Below, piece after piece: positions 16,955 to 25,775 of a stretch of 64,000 nt of DNA (the stretch's first letter is position 1; the number at the start of each line of letters is the position of its first letter). Source of the DNA: CAVTWY01 sp963738615 (GTDB lineage Bacteria > Pseudomonadota > Gammaproteobacteria > Burkholderiales > Burkholderiaceae_C); NCBI GenBank assembly GCA_963738615.1, contig CAVTXI010000012.1, positions 1,178,001 through 1,242,000 of the forward strand, read 5' to 3'. A model generated the notes under the pieces. That model searched no databases and was not told where the DNA came from. It worked only from the letters and a program-made list of their open reading frames with translations. The position numbers and the translations under genes were made by a program.

Positions 16955-16974
16955 TTTCCCGTATGCTTGGGAAA
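16955..16974. promoter_or_regulatory. Palindrome between the LysR gene and its divergent neighbour
   Basis: TTTCCC (16955-16960) and GGGAAA (16969-16974) form an inverted repeat with an eight-base spacer. LysR-type regulators usually bind interrupted palindromes in the gap between their own gene and a divergent target. This is the only clear one in the 133-base gap. Its use is inferred. Confidence 0.4.
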
Positions 16975-17033
16975 TTGCTGTTCTGAATCGCGCCATCACC
17001 AAAGGAAATACAAGCACTTAGCTGCTGTTTTTC

Positions 17034-18020
17034 ATGAACTTCCGCACACTTGACCTCAACCTGCTGCGTGTTTTCGACGCCGTCATGGTCGAACGCAACG
17101 TCACCCGCGCGGCCGAAAAGCTGGCCATGACCCAGCCGGCGGTCAGCAATGCGCTGCGCCGCCTGCGCGAAACGATCGGCGAAGAACTGTTCGTGCCCGG
17201 GTCCACCGGCGTGGCACCAACCCCGCGCGCGACCGCACTTTGGCCGTCAGTGCGCCAGGCCTTGGGACTGCTGCGCGACGTGTTCGACCCGCAAGACTTC
17301 GACCCGCGCCATGACGAACGCCGCTTCCGCCTGGCGATGGCAGACGCCACCGCCAGCGTGCTGCTGCCGCCGTTCGTCGAAGCGGTGGTCAAGAACGATT
17401 GGCGGGTGCGCCTGGACATCGAGCCGCTGACCACACGCGACCCGCGTTCACAACTCGACCGCGGGATGATCGATGCCGCGGTCGGCTTCTTCCCCGACGT
17501 GGCGCGCCAGTTGGCGGCGGCCGGTGGCGAAAGCGAGTTCGTACTCGATGCGATGTACGACTGCGAATACGTCTGCGTGATGCGTCGCCAGCACCCGTTG
17601 GCGGCGCGAACGGCGCTGACCCTCGACGACTACGTGTTGGCCGACCACGCGCGCGTCAGCTTCGCCGGCCGTGCCCACGGCTTCGTCGACGAGGCGCTGA
17701 CACGGCTGGGCCGCACGCGACGTGTTGTGCTGGTCGTCAACCAATTCGCCACCGCGGTCGAAGTGCTGCGCCATGCCGACCTGCTGGCGGTATTCCCGCG
17801 CAGCTACCTGGCCGCCAGCGGCGCGCAGGCCGATCTGGTGGTGCGCCCGATGCCGTTCGACATGCTGCGTATCGAGATCGGCATGCTCTGGCACCGCCGC
17901 CATGAGCACGACCCGGCGCACACCTGGCTGCGCGAGACGGTCGCCCGCTGGGCACCGCCCGGCGGCGAGCTGCCTGCGTGTGCGACGTTGCACGCCGAAC
18001 CCGAACTCGCGCCGGCCTGA
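17034..18020 (+). CDS. LysR-family transcriptional regulator
   Basis: A 328-residue LysR-type regulator. The N-terminal winged helix-turn-helix is textbook (NLLRVFDAVMVERNVTRAAE, then LAMTQPAVSNALRRLRE, about 9-45). An effector-binding domain follows from about residue 95, of the group resembling NodD/NahR (LPPFVEAVV, then ARVSFAGRAHGFVDEAL). The effector is unknown. The start codon at 17034 gives the usual MNFRTLDLNLL N-terminus. The most likely target is the divergent gene at 16313-16900 or its own promoter. Confidence 0.92.
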   Translation: MNFRTLDLNLLRVFDAVMVERNVTRAAEKLAMTQPAVSNALRRLRETIGEELFVPGSTGVAPTPRATALWPSVRQALGLLRDVFDPQDFDPRHDERRFRLAMADATASVLLPPFVEAVVKNDWRVRLDIEPLTTRDPRSQLDRGMIDAAVGFFPDVARQLAAAGGESEFVLDAMYDCEYVCVMRRQHPLAARTALTLDDYVLADHARVSFAGRAHGFVDEALTRLGRTRRVVLVVNQFATAVEVLRHADLLAVFPRSYLAASGAQADLVVRPMPFDMLRIEIGMLWHRRHEHDPAHTWLRETVARWAPPGGELPACATLHAEPELAPA

Positions 18021-18173
18021 ACGGCTGAACGGGCAAGGGCATCATCGTCGTCGCCTGGCCGATGTCGAAATCGGCCAATGCCGTTCGAGGGCCGCGTACG
18101 AGCGCGCGCTGTCCACCGTGCGGCAGGAGCTCGAGCGGCGTTTCCTCGCGCAGCGGCTGAGAGAATCCACGCC

Positions 18174-18206
18174 ATGAGCGCGACAAGCGCAAAGGTTTCT
18201 CGATGA
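18174..18206 (+). CDS. Possible 10-residue leader ORF overlapping the argG start
   Basis: ATG at 18174 opens a short frame, MSATSAKVSR, whose TGA overlaps the argG ATG by the same four-base ATGA arrangement used elsewhere in this window. The 182-base gap between the LysR gene and argG holds nothing else I recognise. It could be a translational coupling leader, or chance. There is no arginine-rich run that would suggest classical attenuation. Confidence 0.2.
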   Translation: MSATSAKVSR

Positions 18207-19531
18207 GCACGATCCTGCAATCCCTCCCCATCGGCCAGAAGGTCGGCATCGCGTTTTCCGGCGGCCTGGACACCAGCGCGGCGCTGTTGTGGATGAAGGG
18301 CAAGGGTGCCGTGCCCTACGCCTACACCGCCAATCTGGGCCAACCCGACGAGCCCGACTACGACGACATTCCGCGCCGCGCGCTGGCCTACGGCGCGCAG
18401 AAGGCACGCCTGGTCGACTGCCGTGCGCAGCTCGTCGCCGAAGGCATCGCGGCGTTGCAGTGCGGAGCCTTCCACATCTCGACCGCGGGCGCGACCTACT
18501 TCAACACCACGCCGATCGGCCGCGCGGTCACGGGCACGATGCTGGTGTCGGCGATGAAGGAAGACGGCGTCGACATCTGGGGCGACGGCAGCACCTACAA
18601 GGGCAACGACATCGAGCGTTTCTACCGCTACGGCTTGCTCGTGAACCCGAAGCTGCGCATCTACAAGCCCTGGCTGGACCAGACCTTCATCGACGAGCTG
18701 GGCGGGCGCGCCGAGATGTCTGCGTTCATGCGCGCGTCGGGTTTCGACTACAAGATGTCGTCCGAGAAGGCCTACAGCACCGACAGCAACATGTTGGGTG
18801 CCACGCACGAAGCGAAAGACCTCGAGCACCTGAATGCCGGCATCGCGATCGTGAACCCGATCATGGGCGTGGCGTTCTGGAAGGACGACGTGCCCGTCGC
18901 ACGCGAAACCGTGCGCGTGCGCTTCGACGAAGGTTTGCCGGTGGCGCTGAACGGCACCGAGTACGCCGACCCCGTGGCGCTGCTCACCGAAGCGAATCGC
19001 ATCGGTGGGCGTCACGGCCTGGGCATGAGTGACCAGATCGAGAACCGCATCATCGAAGCCAAAAGCCGCGGCATCTACGAAGCGCCGGGCCTGGCGCTGC
19101 TGCACATCGCGTACGAGCGCCTCGTCACCGGCATCCACAACGAAGACACGATCGAGCAATACCGCGATCACGGCCGCAAGCTGGGCCGTCTGCTCTACCA
19201 GGGGCGCTGGTTCGACCCGCAGTCGATCATGCTGCGCGAAAGCTCGCAGCGCTGGGTCGCGCGTGCGGTGACGGGTGAGGTGTCGATCGAACTGCGGCGC
19301 GGCAACGACTATTCGATCGCGAACACCGAGTCACCGAACCTGACCTACAAGCCCGAGCGCCTGAGCATGGAAAAGGTGGAAGGCGCTTTCACGCCGCAGG
19401 ACCGCATCGGCCAGTTGACGATGCGCAACCTCGACATCACCGACACGCGCGACAAGCTCGCCGTGTACGCGAAGGCTGGCCTGATTGGCAACGACCAGAG
19501 CCTGCTGCCGCAGCTGCCCCCGAAGCCGTGA
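18203..19531 (+). CDS. argG: Argininosuccinate synthase
   Basis: A 442-residue enzyme joining citrulline and aspartate with ATP, the penultimate step of arginine synthesis. The length matches the longer E. coli-type class rather than the 400-residue class. The ATP PP-loop AFSGGLDTSAAL is at about 17-28, with ISTAGATYFNTTPIGRAVTG and DIWGDGSTYKGNDIERFYRYG further on. AAAGG precedes the ATG. Surrounding genes are not arginine genes. Confidence 0.97.
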   Translation: MSTILQSLPIGQKVGIAFSGGLDTSAALLWMKGKGAVPYAYTANLGQPDEPDYDDIPRRALAYGAQKARLVDCRAQLVAEGIAALQCGAFHISTAGATYFNTTPIGRAVTGTMLVSAMKEDGVDIWGDGSTYKGNDIERFYRYGLLVNPKLRIYKPWLDQTFIDELGGRAEMSAFMRASGFDYKMSSEKAYSTDSNMLGATHEAKDLEHLNAGIAIVNPIMGVAFWKDDVPVARETVRVRFDEGLPVALNGTEYADPVALLTEANRIGGRHGLGMSDQIENRIIEAKSRGIYEAPGLALLHIAYERLVTGIHNEDTIEQYRDHGRKLGRLLYQGRWFDPQSIMLRESSQRWVARAVTGEVSIELRRGNDYSIANTESPNLTYKPERLSMEKVEGAFTPQDRIGQLTMRNLDITDTRDKLAVYAKAGLIGNDQSLLPQLPPKP

Positions 19532-20008
19532 TCACCGCGTCGGCAGAATGAGACTTGGTGGCGGCAGGTCGTCGACCAGCCCTTGCGCGTGCGCCCAGTC
19601 GGCCAACGCCGTCAGTTCGGCCTGGCTCAGCGGCGAAAAGCCCGCGCGTCGACGGCGCCTGCTGTGCAGCAGACTCTCGAAGTACTGCGCCAGCAAGGTC
19701 CGGTCAGTCCACCGTTGCGCCAGGGAGTTGACCACGTGCGGGTAGTCGAGCATCGTGTGCATCAGCCGTCGATCACGGGGCAATGACGCCATCCAGTTCA
19801 GCGTCGCGTCGGTCACACGGCGGTCCTCGGCCGACAGCGGATGCCGACGTGCCTTGAGCTCCTCGATCGACGGTGGACGGTCGGCGTCGAACGCGCTCAC
19901 GTCCTCATCGAAGCCGCTGTCGACCATGCCGTCTGGCGGCACGACCTGTGACGGGTTGACGTTGCCTGAAGGCGGCGCGGGGGCAAAGAAGGATCTGTTC
20001 GGCGGCAC
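19532..20008 (-). CDS. Unknown protein, tandem paralogue A
   Basis: An unrecognised protein of about 158 residues. I chose the GTG at 20008 because GGAG lies seven bases upstream (20019-20016); a longer frame to 20065 has no such site. The N-terminal 70 residues are Pro/Asp-rich and look disordered. The C-terminal 85 residues form a compact helical domain (VTDATLNWMASLP, DYPHVVNSLAQRW, LLAQYFESLLHSRRRRRAGF). That domain is clearly related to the next gene at 20121-20579. The stop directly follows the argG stop in convergent orientation. Function unknown. Confidence 0.75.
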   Translation of the reverse strand: MPPNRSFFAPAPPSGNVNPSQVVPPDGMVDSGFDEDVSAFDADRPPSIEELKARRHPLSAEDRRVTDATLNWMASLPRDRRLMHTMLDYPHVVNSLAQRWTDRTLLAQYFESLLHSRRRRRAGFSPLSQAELTALADWAHAQGLVDDLPPPSLILPTR

Positions 20009-20120
20009 GGTACATCTCCACGAAAGTGCTGCCGTTTGATCGTATGCCTGTGGGCGTGGCTTCACACCCCCAATTCATCATTCCACATGGCTGTCACGTT
20101 GACTTACGCGACGCGGGGGC

Positions 20121-20579
20121 TTAGCGCCGGGGAATCAGCCCTGTGGCGCGCGCCTGGACAAACAGGGCTTCGATCTCAGCCTTGATTGGAGGCGGGAAGC
20201 CGGCGCGTTGCTTGCGCGGGCTGTGGAGCAGGTCCTCGAAATAGCTCGCCAAGGCCTCGCGGCTATCCCACCAGCCCGCCAGGTGGTTCACCACATGGGG
20301 ATAGGCCTTGCAACACTGCGTGGGGCGCAATTCCTTCGGCAGCGACAGCAGCCAAGCCATGGCCGCGTCGCTGACGCGCATTTCGGTTGCGGTGGTCGGC
20401 CGACGCAGCTTCTTGAAGAGCGCGCGACGCGCTGACTCTTCGACCTGCGAAAAAGAAGCGATTGGGTCGGGCGCACCCACGCTGCCAACCATGACCTTAG
20501 GCTGCGCCGGCACGCTCGGCCGCGGCCGGGCGGGTGCTGCGGCGGGCTTCGGCTTGAGCTTGAGAAACGTGAACGCCAT
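20121..20579 (-). CDS. Unknown protein, tandem paralogue B
   Basis: An unrecognised 152-residue protein, paralogous to the neighbour at 19532-20008. Matching segments are VSDAAMAWLLSLP, AYPHVVNHLAGWWD, ALASYFEDLLHSPRKQRAGF and a closing helix. The N-terminus (FTFLKLKPKPAAAPARPRPS) is basic and Pro-rich, unlike the acidic linker of paralogue A. The conserved YPHVVN and YFE-LLHS-R--RAGF signatures suggest a shared fold. The start at 20579 lacks a strong ribosome-binding site. The 189-base gap up to murB holds nothing else I recognise. Confidence 0.75.
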   Translation of the reverse strand: MAFTFLKLKPKPAAAPARPRPSVPAQPKVMVGSVGAPDPIASFSQVEESARRALFKKLRRPTTATEMRVSDAAMAWLLSLPKELRPTQCCKAYPHVVNHLAGWWDSREALASYFEDLLHSPRKQRAGFPPPIKAEIEALFVQARATGLIPRR

Positions 20580-20768
20580 GGTCGAGCGATTCGGAACAGC
20601 CAGTTCGGCTGCTTCGATCATCCGGCGGCGACACCCCCACAGGCCGGCACCTGGGCACAAAGCGACTGCGCACGGGCCAAATTCACGCGACCTTTGCACG
20701 TCGCGCCGTCATACCGTGGCGCGCTTGACGCACCAAGTCTCGAGCCGAGCGAATGGGAACCAGGCGCT

Positions 20769-21806
20769 TCAGACCATCACCGGTTCGGGCTCGAGCCGGA
20801 TGCCAAAACGGCCGTAGACACTTTCCTGGATCGCGCGCGCCAGCGTGACCACCTCGGACCCGCTGGCACCGCCGCGGTTGACGAGCACGAGCGAGTGCTT
20901 GTCATAGACACCGGCGCGGCCGATCGACTTGCCTTTCCAGCCGCAGGCGTCGATCAGCCAGCCGGCGGCGAGCTTGACCGTGCCGTCGAGCAGTGGGTAG
21001 TGCACCAACTCGGGGTCGCGAGCGATGATGTCGCGGCACTGCTCGGGCGTCACCACCGGGTTCTTGAAGAAACTTCCGGCGTTGCCGACCACCGCCGGGT
21101 CGGGCAGCTTCGCCCGGCGGATGGCGCACACCCAATCGAAGATGGTGCGTGCGTCGGGATGGGTGTTGCCGCTTTCGAACATCTTGCGTTCGAGTTCCAG
21201 ATAGCCCAGCACCGGAACCCAGGGCCGCGGCAGCCGCATGCGAACGCGCGTGATGACGCTTTTACCCACCAGTTCGCGTTTGAAAACGCTGTCGCGGTAG
21301 CCGAAGCGGCAGGCAGCAGCGTTAATCGTGACCGTGCGCCCGGTCATCAGGTCGACTGCATCGAGCGAATCGAGTCGCTCGCGCAACTCGACGCCGTAGG
21401 CCCCGATGTTCTGCACCGGTGCCGCGCCTACGGTGCCAGGAATCAGCGCCAGATTCTCGAGGCCGGGCCAACCCTGGTCGAGGGTCCAGGCGACCGTGTC
21501 GTGCCAGTTCTCGCCTGCACCCACCTCGACGACGACGGCATCCTGGTCTTCGTGCAGCAGTCGCTTCCCGCGGACCTCGACCTTGATCACAACCGCCTGC
21601 GGGTCGCGCGCCAATACGATGTTGCTGCCCCCGCCCAGAATGAACTTCGGCGCACGTCCCCATTCGGGATGATCGACCACACGGCGAACGTCGGCTTCGG
21701 ACGAAATGCGCACCAGCGTCGATGCCATCGCCGGCAGGCCGAAGCTGTTCATCGTGCGCAAGTTGACGTTGCGTTCGATCGTGAGCGTCTGGATGGCTTG
21801 CGGCAT
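20769..21806 (-). CDS. murB: UDP-N-acetylenolpyruvoylglucosamine reductase
   Basis: A 345-residue FAD enzyme that reduces UDP-GlcNAc-enolpyruvate to UDP-MurNAc with NADPH, the second committed step of peptidoglycan synthesis. FAD-binding segments FILGGGSNIVLARD and LALIPGTVGAAPVQNIGAYG are present. The catalytic NAGSFFKNPVV stretch contains the serine that protonates the enolpyruvyl group. The length and the AYGVE motif match the E. coli type I enzyme. It is divergent from yajQ across only 17 bases. Confidence 0.97.
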   Translation of the reverse strand: MPQAIQTLTIERNVNLRTMNSFGLPAMASTLVRISSEADVRRVVDHPEWGRAPKFILGGGSNIVLARDPQAVVIKVEVRGKRLLHEDQDAVVVEVGAGENWHDTVAWTLDQGWPGLENLALIPGTVGAAPVQNIGAYGVELRERLDSLDAVDLMTGRTVTINAAACRFGYRDSVFKRELVGKSVITRVRMRLPRPWVPVLGYLELERKMFESGNTHPDARTIFDWVCAIRRAKLPDPAVVGNAGSFFKNPVVTPEQCRDIIARDPELVHYPLLDGTVKLAAGWLIDACGWKGKSIGRAGVYDKHSLVLVNRGGASGSEVVTLARAIQESVYGRFGIRLEPEPVMV

Positions 21807-21823
21807 GGCAGAATTTTCGCATC

Positions 21824-22327
21824 ATGCCCAGCTTCGACGTCGTTCTCGAACCCAACCTCGTCGAGGTGCGAAACGCTGTCGAGCAAAGCAACAAAGACAT
21901 CGGCACGCGCTTCGACTTCAAGGGCAGTTCGGCCCTCGTCGAATGGGCCGACAAAGGCGCGACCGACCGCAGCCTGACGCTGCTGGGCGACAGCGCATTC
22001 CAGATCGGCCAGGTGCGCGACATCGTCAACGCCAAGCTGGCCAAGCGCAACGTCGACGTGCGCTTCCTCGACGACAGCGCGAAGATCGAAACGATCGGTG
22101 GCGACAAGGCCCGGCACCGCATCATCGTGAAGTCCGGCGTGCCCAGCGAGCTGGCCAAGAAGATCCAGACGCTGGTCAAGCAAAGCAAGCTGAAGGTGCA
22201 GGCCGCGATCCAGGGTGACAGCGTGCGCGTCACCGGCGGCAAGCGCGACGAGCTGCAGGGCGTGATCGCGCTGTTGAAGCGTGAATGCGCGGATCAGCCG
22301 CTGTCGTTCGACAACTTCAGAGACTGA
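21824..22327 (+). CDS. yajQ: YajQ-family nucleotide-binding protein
   Basis: A 167-residue YajQ/DUF520 protein (SFDVVLEPNLVEVRNAVEQS at the start, GSSALVEWADKGATDRSLTL, and VKQSKLKVQAAIQGDSVRVT near the end). The family has two ferredoxin-like domains; members bind cyclic di-GMP and nucleotides and affect transcription in some species. Its stop overlaps the next start by one base. Confidence 0.95.
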   Translation: MPSFDVVLEPNLVEVRNAVEQSNKDIGTRFDFKGSSALVEWADKGATDRSLTLLGDSAFQIGQVRDIVNAKLAKRNVDVRFLDDSAKIETIGGDKARHRIIVKSGVPSELAKKIQTLVKQSKLKVQAAIQGDSVRVTGGKRDELQGVIALLKRECADQPLSFDNFRD

Positions 22328-22971
22328 TGTCGCTTCCGCGCATTGCTTTCGTGGCCGGGCTGATGGCCATGGGTGCTGCTGCTGCGCACGCCCAGTCGGT
22401 GTCGCTGCACGGCGTGATGGGACAACAGGCCATGCTCGTGATCGACGGCAAGACGCACGTGGTCGCCGCAGGTCGAACGGTGCAAGGGGTCCGTGTGGTC
22501 GGGGTGGGCAGCAGTTCGGCCGAGGTGGAAGTCGCAGGCAAGCGTTCGCGGCTCGATGTCGGCGCGCAGCCGGTGCAGCTCGCGCGCATCAGTGATGGCG
22601 CGGGCAGCAGCACCATCGTGCTTCCGGCAGGCCGCGGGGGTCACTTCTTCCTGCAAGCTGCCGTCAACGGCACCACCGTGCCTTTCCTGGTCGACACCGG
22701 CGCGACTTCGGTGGCGCTGAGCGCGATGCACGCGCAGGCCATCGGCCTGAAGCTCGACAACGCCAAGATCGGCTATGGCAACACGGCCAACGGCACGGTG
22801 ATGGTGCGGGTCGTCACGCTCGACAGCGTGCGCGTCGGCGACGTGGTGGTCTACAACGTCGAAGCGGTGGTTCTGCCAACGCCCATGGAGCACGCGCTGC
22901 TGGGCAACAGCTTCTTATCGCGCTTCCAGATGGTTCGCGAGAACGATGTGCTGCGGCTGACGAAGCGCTGA
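22327..22971 (+). CDS. Exported retropepsin-like aspartic protease (TIGR02281 type)
   Basis: A 214-residue protein with a signal peptide (to about residue 22, AHAQ). A C-terminal single-lobe aspartyl protease domain contains the active-site D123 in FLVDTGATSVALS, as in retroviral-type clan AA proteases that act as dimers. The late hydrophobic LLGNSFLSRFQ fits the second conserved block. Related proteins occur widely in proteobacteria and their targets are mostly unknown. The ATG overlaps the yajQ stop (TGATG), so translation is probably coupled. Confidence 0.87.
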   Translation: MSLPRIAFVAGLMAMGAAAAHAQSVSLHGVMGQQAMLVIDGKTHVVAAGRTVQGVRVVGVGSSSAEVEVAGKRSRLDVGAQPVQLARISDGAGSSTIVLPAGRGGHFFLQAAVNGTTVPFLVDTGATSVALSAMHAQAIGLKLDNAKIGYGNTANGTVMVRVVTLDSVRVGDVVVYNVEAVVLPTPMEHALLGNSFLSRFQMVRENDVLRLTKR

Positions 22972-23006
22972 GCCTCGTCTTTTGCTCAGCGTGGTCGTGG
23001 GGTGAA

Positions 23007-23810
23007 CTACACGCGCTCGATGCGCGCGTAGGCCGAGTGGTTGTGAATCGACTCGAAGTTCTCGACGTCGACGCTGTAGCGCCCCACCCGCGTGTCGGCA
23101 TTCAACGCCAGCGCCACATCACGCACCAGGTCCTCGACGAACTTCGGGTTCTCGTACGCGCGTTCGGTGATCCATTTTTCGTCCGGGCGCTTCAGCAGCG
23201 GCCAGATCTCGCTGGACGCCGCGTCTTCGGCAAAGCGCGCGAGTTCGGCCCAGGTGATCGGCGCTTTGGGCTCGACGCGGATCGTGACCAGCGAGCGCTG
23301 GTTGTGGGCGCCGTAGTCCGAGATCTCTTTCGAACACGGGCACAGGCTCTTCACCGGCACGACCACCTCGGCGTACACCGTCGTTGCGCCGCGCTGCGCT
23401 TGTGCGATCAACCGCGCCTGGTAGTCGAGCAGGCTTTCGGCGCCCGACACCGGCGCACGCTTGCGCAGGAAGAAGGTGAAGGCGGCCTCGATGCGCCCCT
23501 CGTCGGCATGCAGCCTTGCCAGCATCTCGGCCATGCGCTCACGAAGCGTCGTCGCGTCGATCGGCGGCGCTTTCGGCGCGTTGATGTGCTCGAGCCACTC
23601 GACGAAGCGCGACATGTGCGTGCCCTTGCGTTCGGCGGGCAAAGCAACGTCGAGGCTCCACACCGCCTGCACGATCTGCTCGCCATGGTCCAGCGCGACC
23701 TTCAGCGGGTAGCGAACGTCTTTGATCCCCACACGCTGGATCGCCAAGTGGCGCTCGTCGCGCGAGCTCTGCGTGTCGGGGATGTGCAGCGAGGCGCTGG
23801 GATGGCTCAT
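23007..23810 (-). CDS. folE2: GTP cyclohydrolase FolE2 (type IB)
   Basis: A 267-residue GTP cyclohydrolase of the IB type, making dihydroneopterin triphosphate for folate synthesis. The family signature is present: VKSLCPCSKEISDYGAHNQRS at about 147-167, with the metal-binding cysteine, and the C-terminal ENFESIHNHSAYARI. Unlike FolE, these enzymes can use metals other than zinc, and in many bacteria they are controlled by Zur; I see no clear Zur site. The ATG overlaps the dxs stop by four bases (ATGA), so it is the distal gene of the xseB-ispA-dxs group. Confidence 0.95.
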   Translation of the reverse strand: MSHPSASLHIPDTQSSRDERHLAIQRVGIKDVRYPLKVALDHGEQIVQAVWSLDVALPAERKGTHMSRFVEWLEHINAPKAPPIDATTLRERMAEMLARLHADEGRIEAAFTFFLRKRAPVSGAESLLDYQARLIAQAQRGATTVYAEVVVPVKSLCPCSKEISDYGAHNQRSLVTIRVEPKAPITWAELARFAEDAASSEIWPLLKRPDEKWITERAYENPKFVEDLVRDVALALNADTRVGRYSVDVENFESIHNHSAYARIERV

Positions 23811-25736
23811 CAGGTATTCGCAACAAGCGTGTCGGCCACCACCGTGGCGGGTCGCGTTCCGAAACGCGCGGCGATCGACTGCTCGATGCCCGCGGCATCC
23901 AGGCCCAGCAGCGACATCAGCTTGACCGGGTCGCCGTGTTCCGTGAACTCGTCGGGGATGCCCAACATCAGCACCGGGCGCAGGTGACCTTGCACCTGCA
24001 ACAACTCGAGCACCGCCGACCCGGCGCCACCGGCGATGCAACCTTCTTCGACCGTGACGATCGCGTCGTGGCCGCGCGCCAGTTCGTCGACCAGCTTGGC
24101 GTCGAGCGGCTTGGCGAACCGCATGTCGGCCACCGTAGCGTCGAGCTTCTCGGCCGCCGCCAACGCCGCGTGCAGCAAGGTGCCGAACGCCAGGATCGCG
24201 ACGCGTGTGCCGCGGCCCTTCGGCAGGCTGCCTTGCCTGCGCACCACGCCTTGCCCCCAAGGCCATTCGTCGAACGCCTTGTCGATCACGGCGCCGACGC
24301 CGCTGCCGCGCGGGTAGCGCACGGCCACAGGGTGTTGTCGACGATAGGCCGTGGTCAGCGCGCGGCGGCACTCGGCTTCGTCGGACGGTGTCAGCACCGC
24401 CAAGTTGGGCACACAGCGCAGGTAGGCGATGTCGAACACCCCGGCGTGTGTCGCGCCGTCGGCGCCGACGATGCCAGCACGGTCGAGCGCAAACATCACC
24501 GGCAGGTTCTGGATCGCGACGTCGTGGATCAGCTGGTCATAACCTCGCTGCAGGAAGGTGCTGTAGATCGCCACGACCGGCTTCAGCCCCTCGCAGGCCA
24601 GGCCGGCGGCGAAGGTCACTGCATGCTGCTCGGCGATGGCCACGTCGTGATAACGCGTGGGAAAGCGCTTGTGGAACTCGACCATGCCCGAGCCCTCGCG
24701 CATCGCAGGCGTGATGCCCACGAGCTTCGGGTCGGCCTCGGCCATGTCGCACAGCCACTGGCCGAACACCTGCGTGAAAGTCGTCTTAGGCGGCGTGGCA
24801 GGCTTGACGAGGCCCACCGCAGGGTCGAACTTGCCCGAGGCGCGTGGTAGCCGACCGGGTCGGCCTCGGCGAGCTTGTAGCCGAAGCCCTTCTTCGTGAC
24901 CACGTGCAGGAACTGCGGGCCGTGCGCGTCGCGCAGGTTCTCGAGCGTGGGGATCAGCGCGTCGAGGTCGTGGCCGTCGATCGGGCCGACGTAGGTGAAG
25001 CCGAATTCTTCGAAGATCGTGCCGGGCACCACCATGCCCTTGGCGTGTTCCTCGAAGCGCCGCGCGAACTCGAACAGCGGCGGCGCGCTCTTCAGCACGT
25101 TCTTCGCGCTTTGGCGCGCGGCGGCGTAGAACTTGCCGCTCATCAACCGCGCCAGGTACTTGTTCAGCGCGCCAACCGGCGGGCTGATCGACATGTCGTT
25201 GTCGTTCAGCACGACCAGCATGTCGGCCAGCGACGCCGCCGTGCGCAACGCCGGCGTTGTTCAGCGCCTCGAACGCCATGCCGGCGGTCAGCGCGCCGTC
25301 GCCGATCACCGCCACCGCGTGGCGCTTCTCGCCCTTGAGCTTGGCGGCCAGCGCCATGCCCAGCGCGGCCGAGATCGACGTTGAGCTGTGCGCGGTGCCG
25401 AAGGTGTCGTACTCGCTTTCGTCGCGGCGCGGAAAGCCGCCGATGCCGCCGAGCTGCCGCAGCGAGTGCATGCGGTCGCGCCGGCCGGTGAGGATCTTGT
25501 GCGGATAGGTCTGGTGGCCAACGTCCCACACGATGCGGTCGTGCGGCGTGTCGAACACGTAGTGCAGCGCGATCGTCAACTCGACCGTGCCGAGGTTGCT
25601 CGACAGGTGGCCGCCGGTTTTCGCTGACGCTGTCGAGCACGTGGCGCGCAGTTCGCCTGCAAGTGCCTGCAGCTCGAGCCGCGACAGCTTGCGCATGTCC
25701 GCCGGGAATCTCGATACGGGAAAGGATCGGGGTCAT
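23810..25736 (-). CDS. dxs: 1-deoxy-D-xylulose-5-phosphate synthase (about five one-base indels)
   Basis: A thiamine-diphosphate enzyme making DXP from pyruvate and glyceraldehyde-3-phosphate, the first step of the MEP isoprenoid pathway. All conserved blocks exist in order but in changing frames: MTPILSRIEIP, then MRKLSRLELQALAGEL, TGGHLSSNLGTVELTIALHY, VIGDGALTAGMAFEALNNAG, ADMLVVLNDNDMSISPPVGA, FTYVGPIDGHD, and the transketolase half to VADTLVANT. Junctions are near 25704, 25642, 25618-25621, 25240 and 24833-24845. Several fit gain or loss of one base in short runs. Because ispA sits beside it and no other copy is seen, I think the gene is intact and the sequence is wrong. Confidence 0.88.
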
Positions 25737-25775
25737 GGTTGTTCCGTTCGCGTCGGGTCGTTCGCGGCTGGTTGA

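Noticed and set aside
23810..25736. Programmed ribosomal frameshifting in dxs or ppx
   Set aside because: There are too many shifts, in both directions, with no slippery heptamer plus structure, and none is known for these families.
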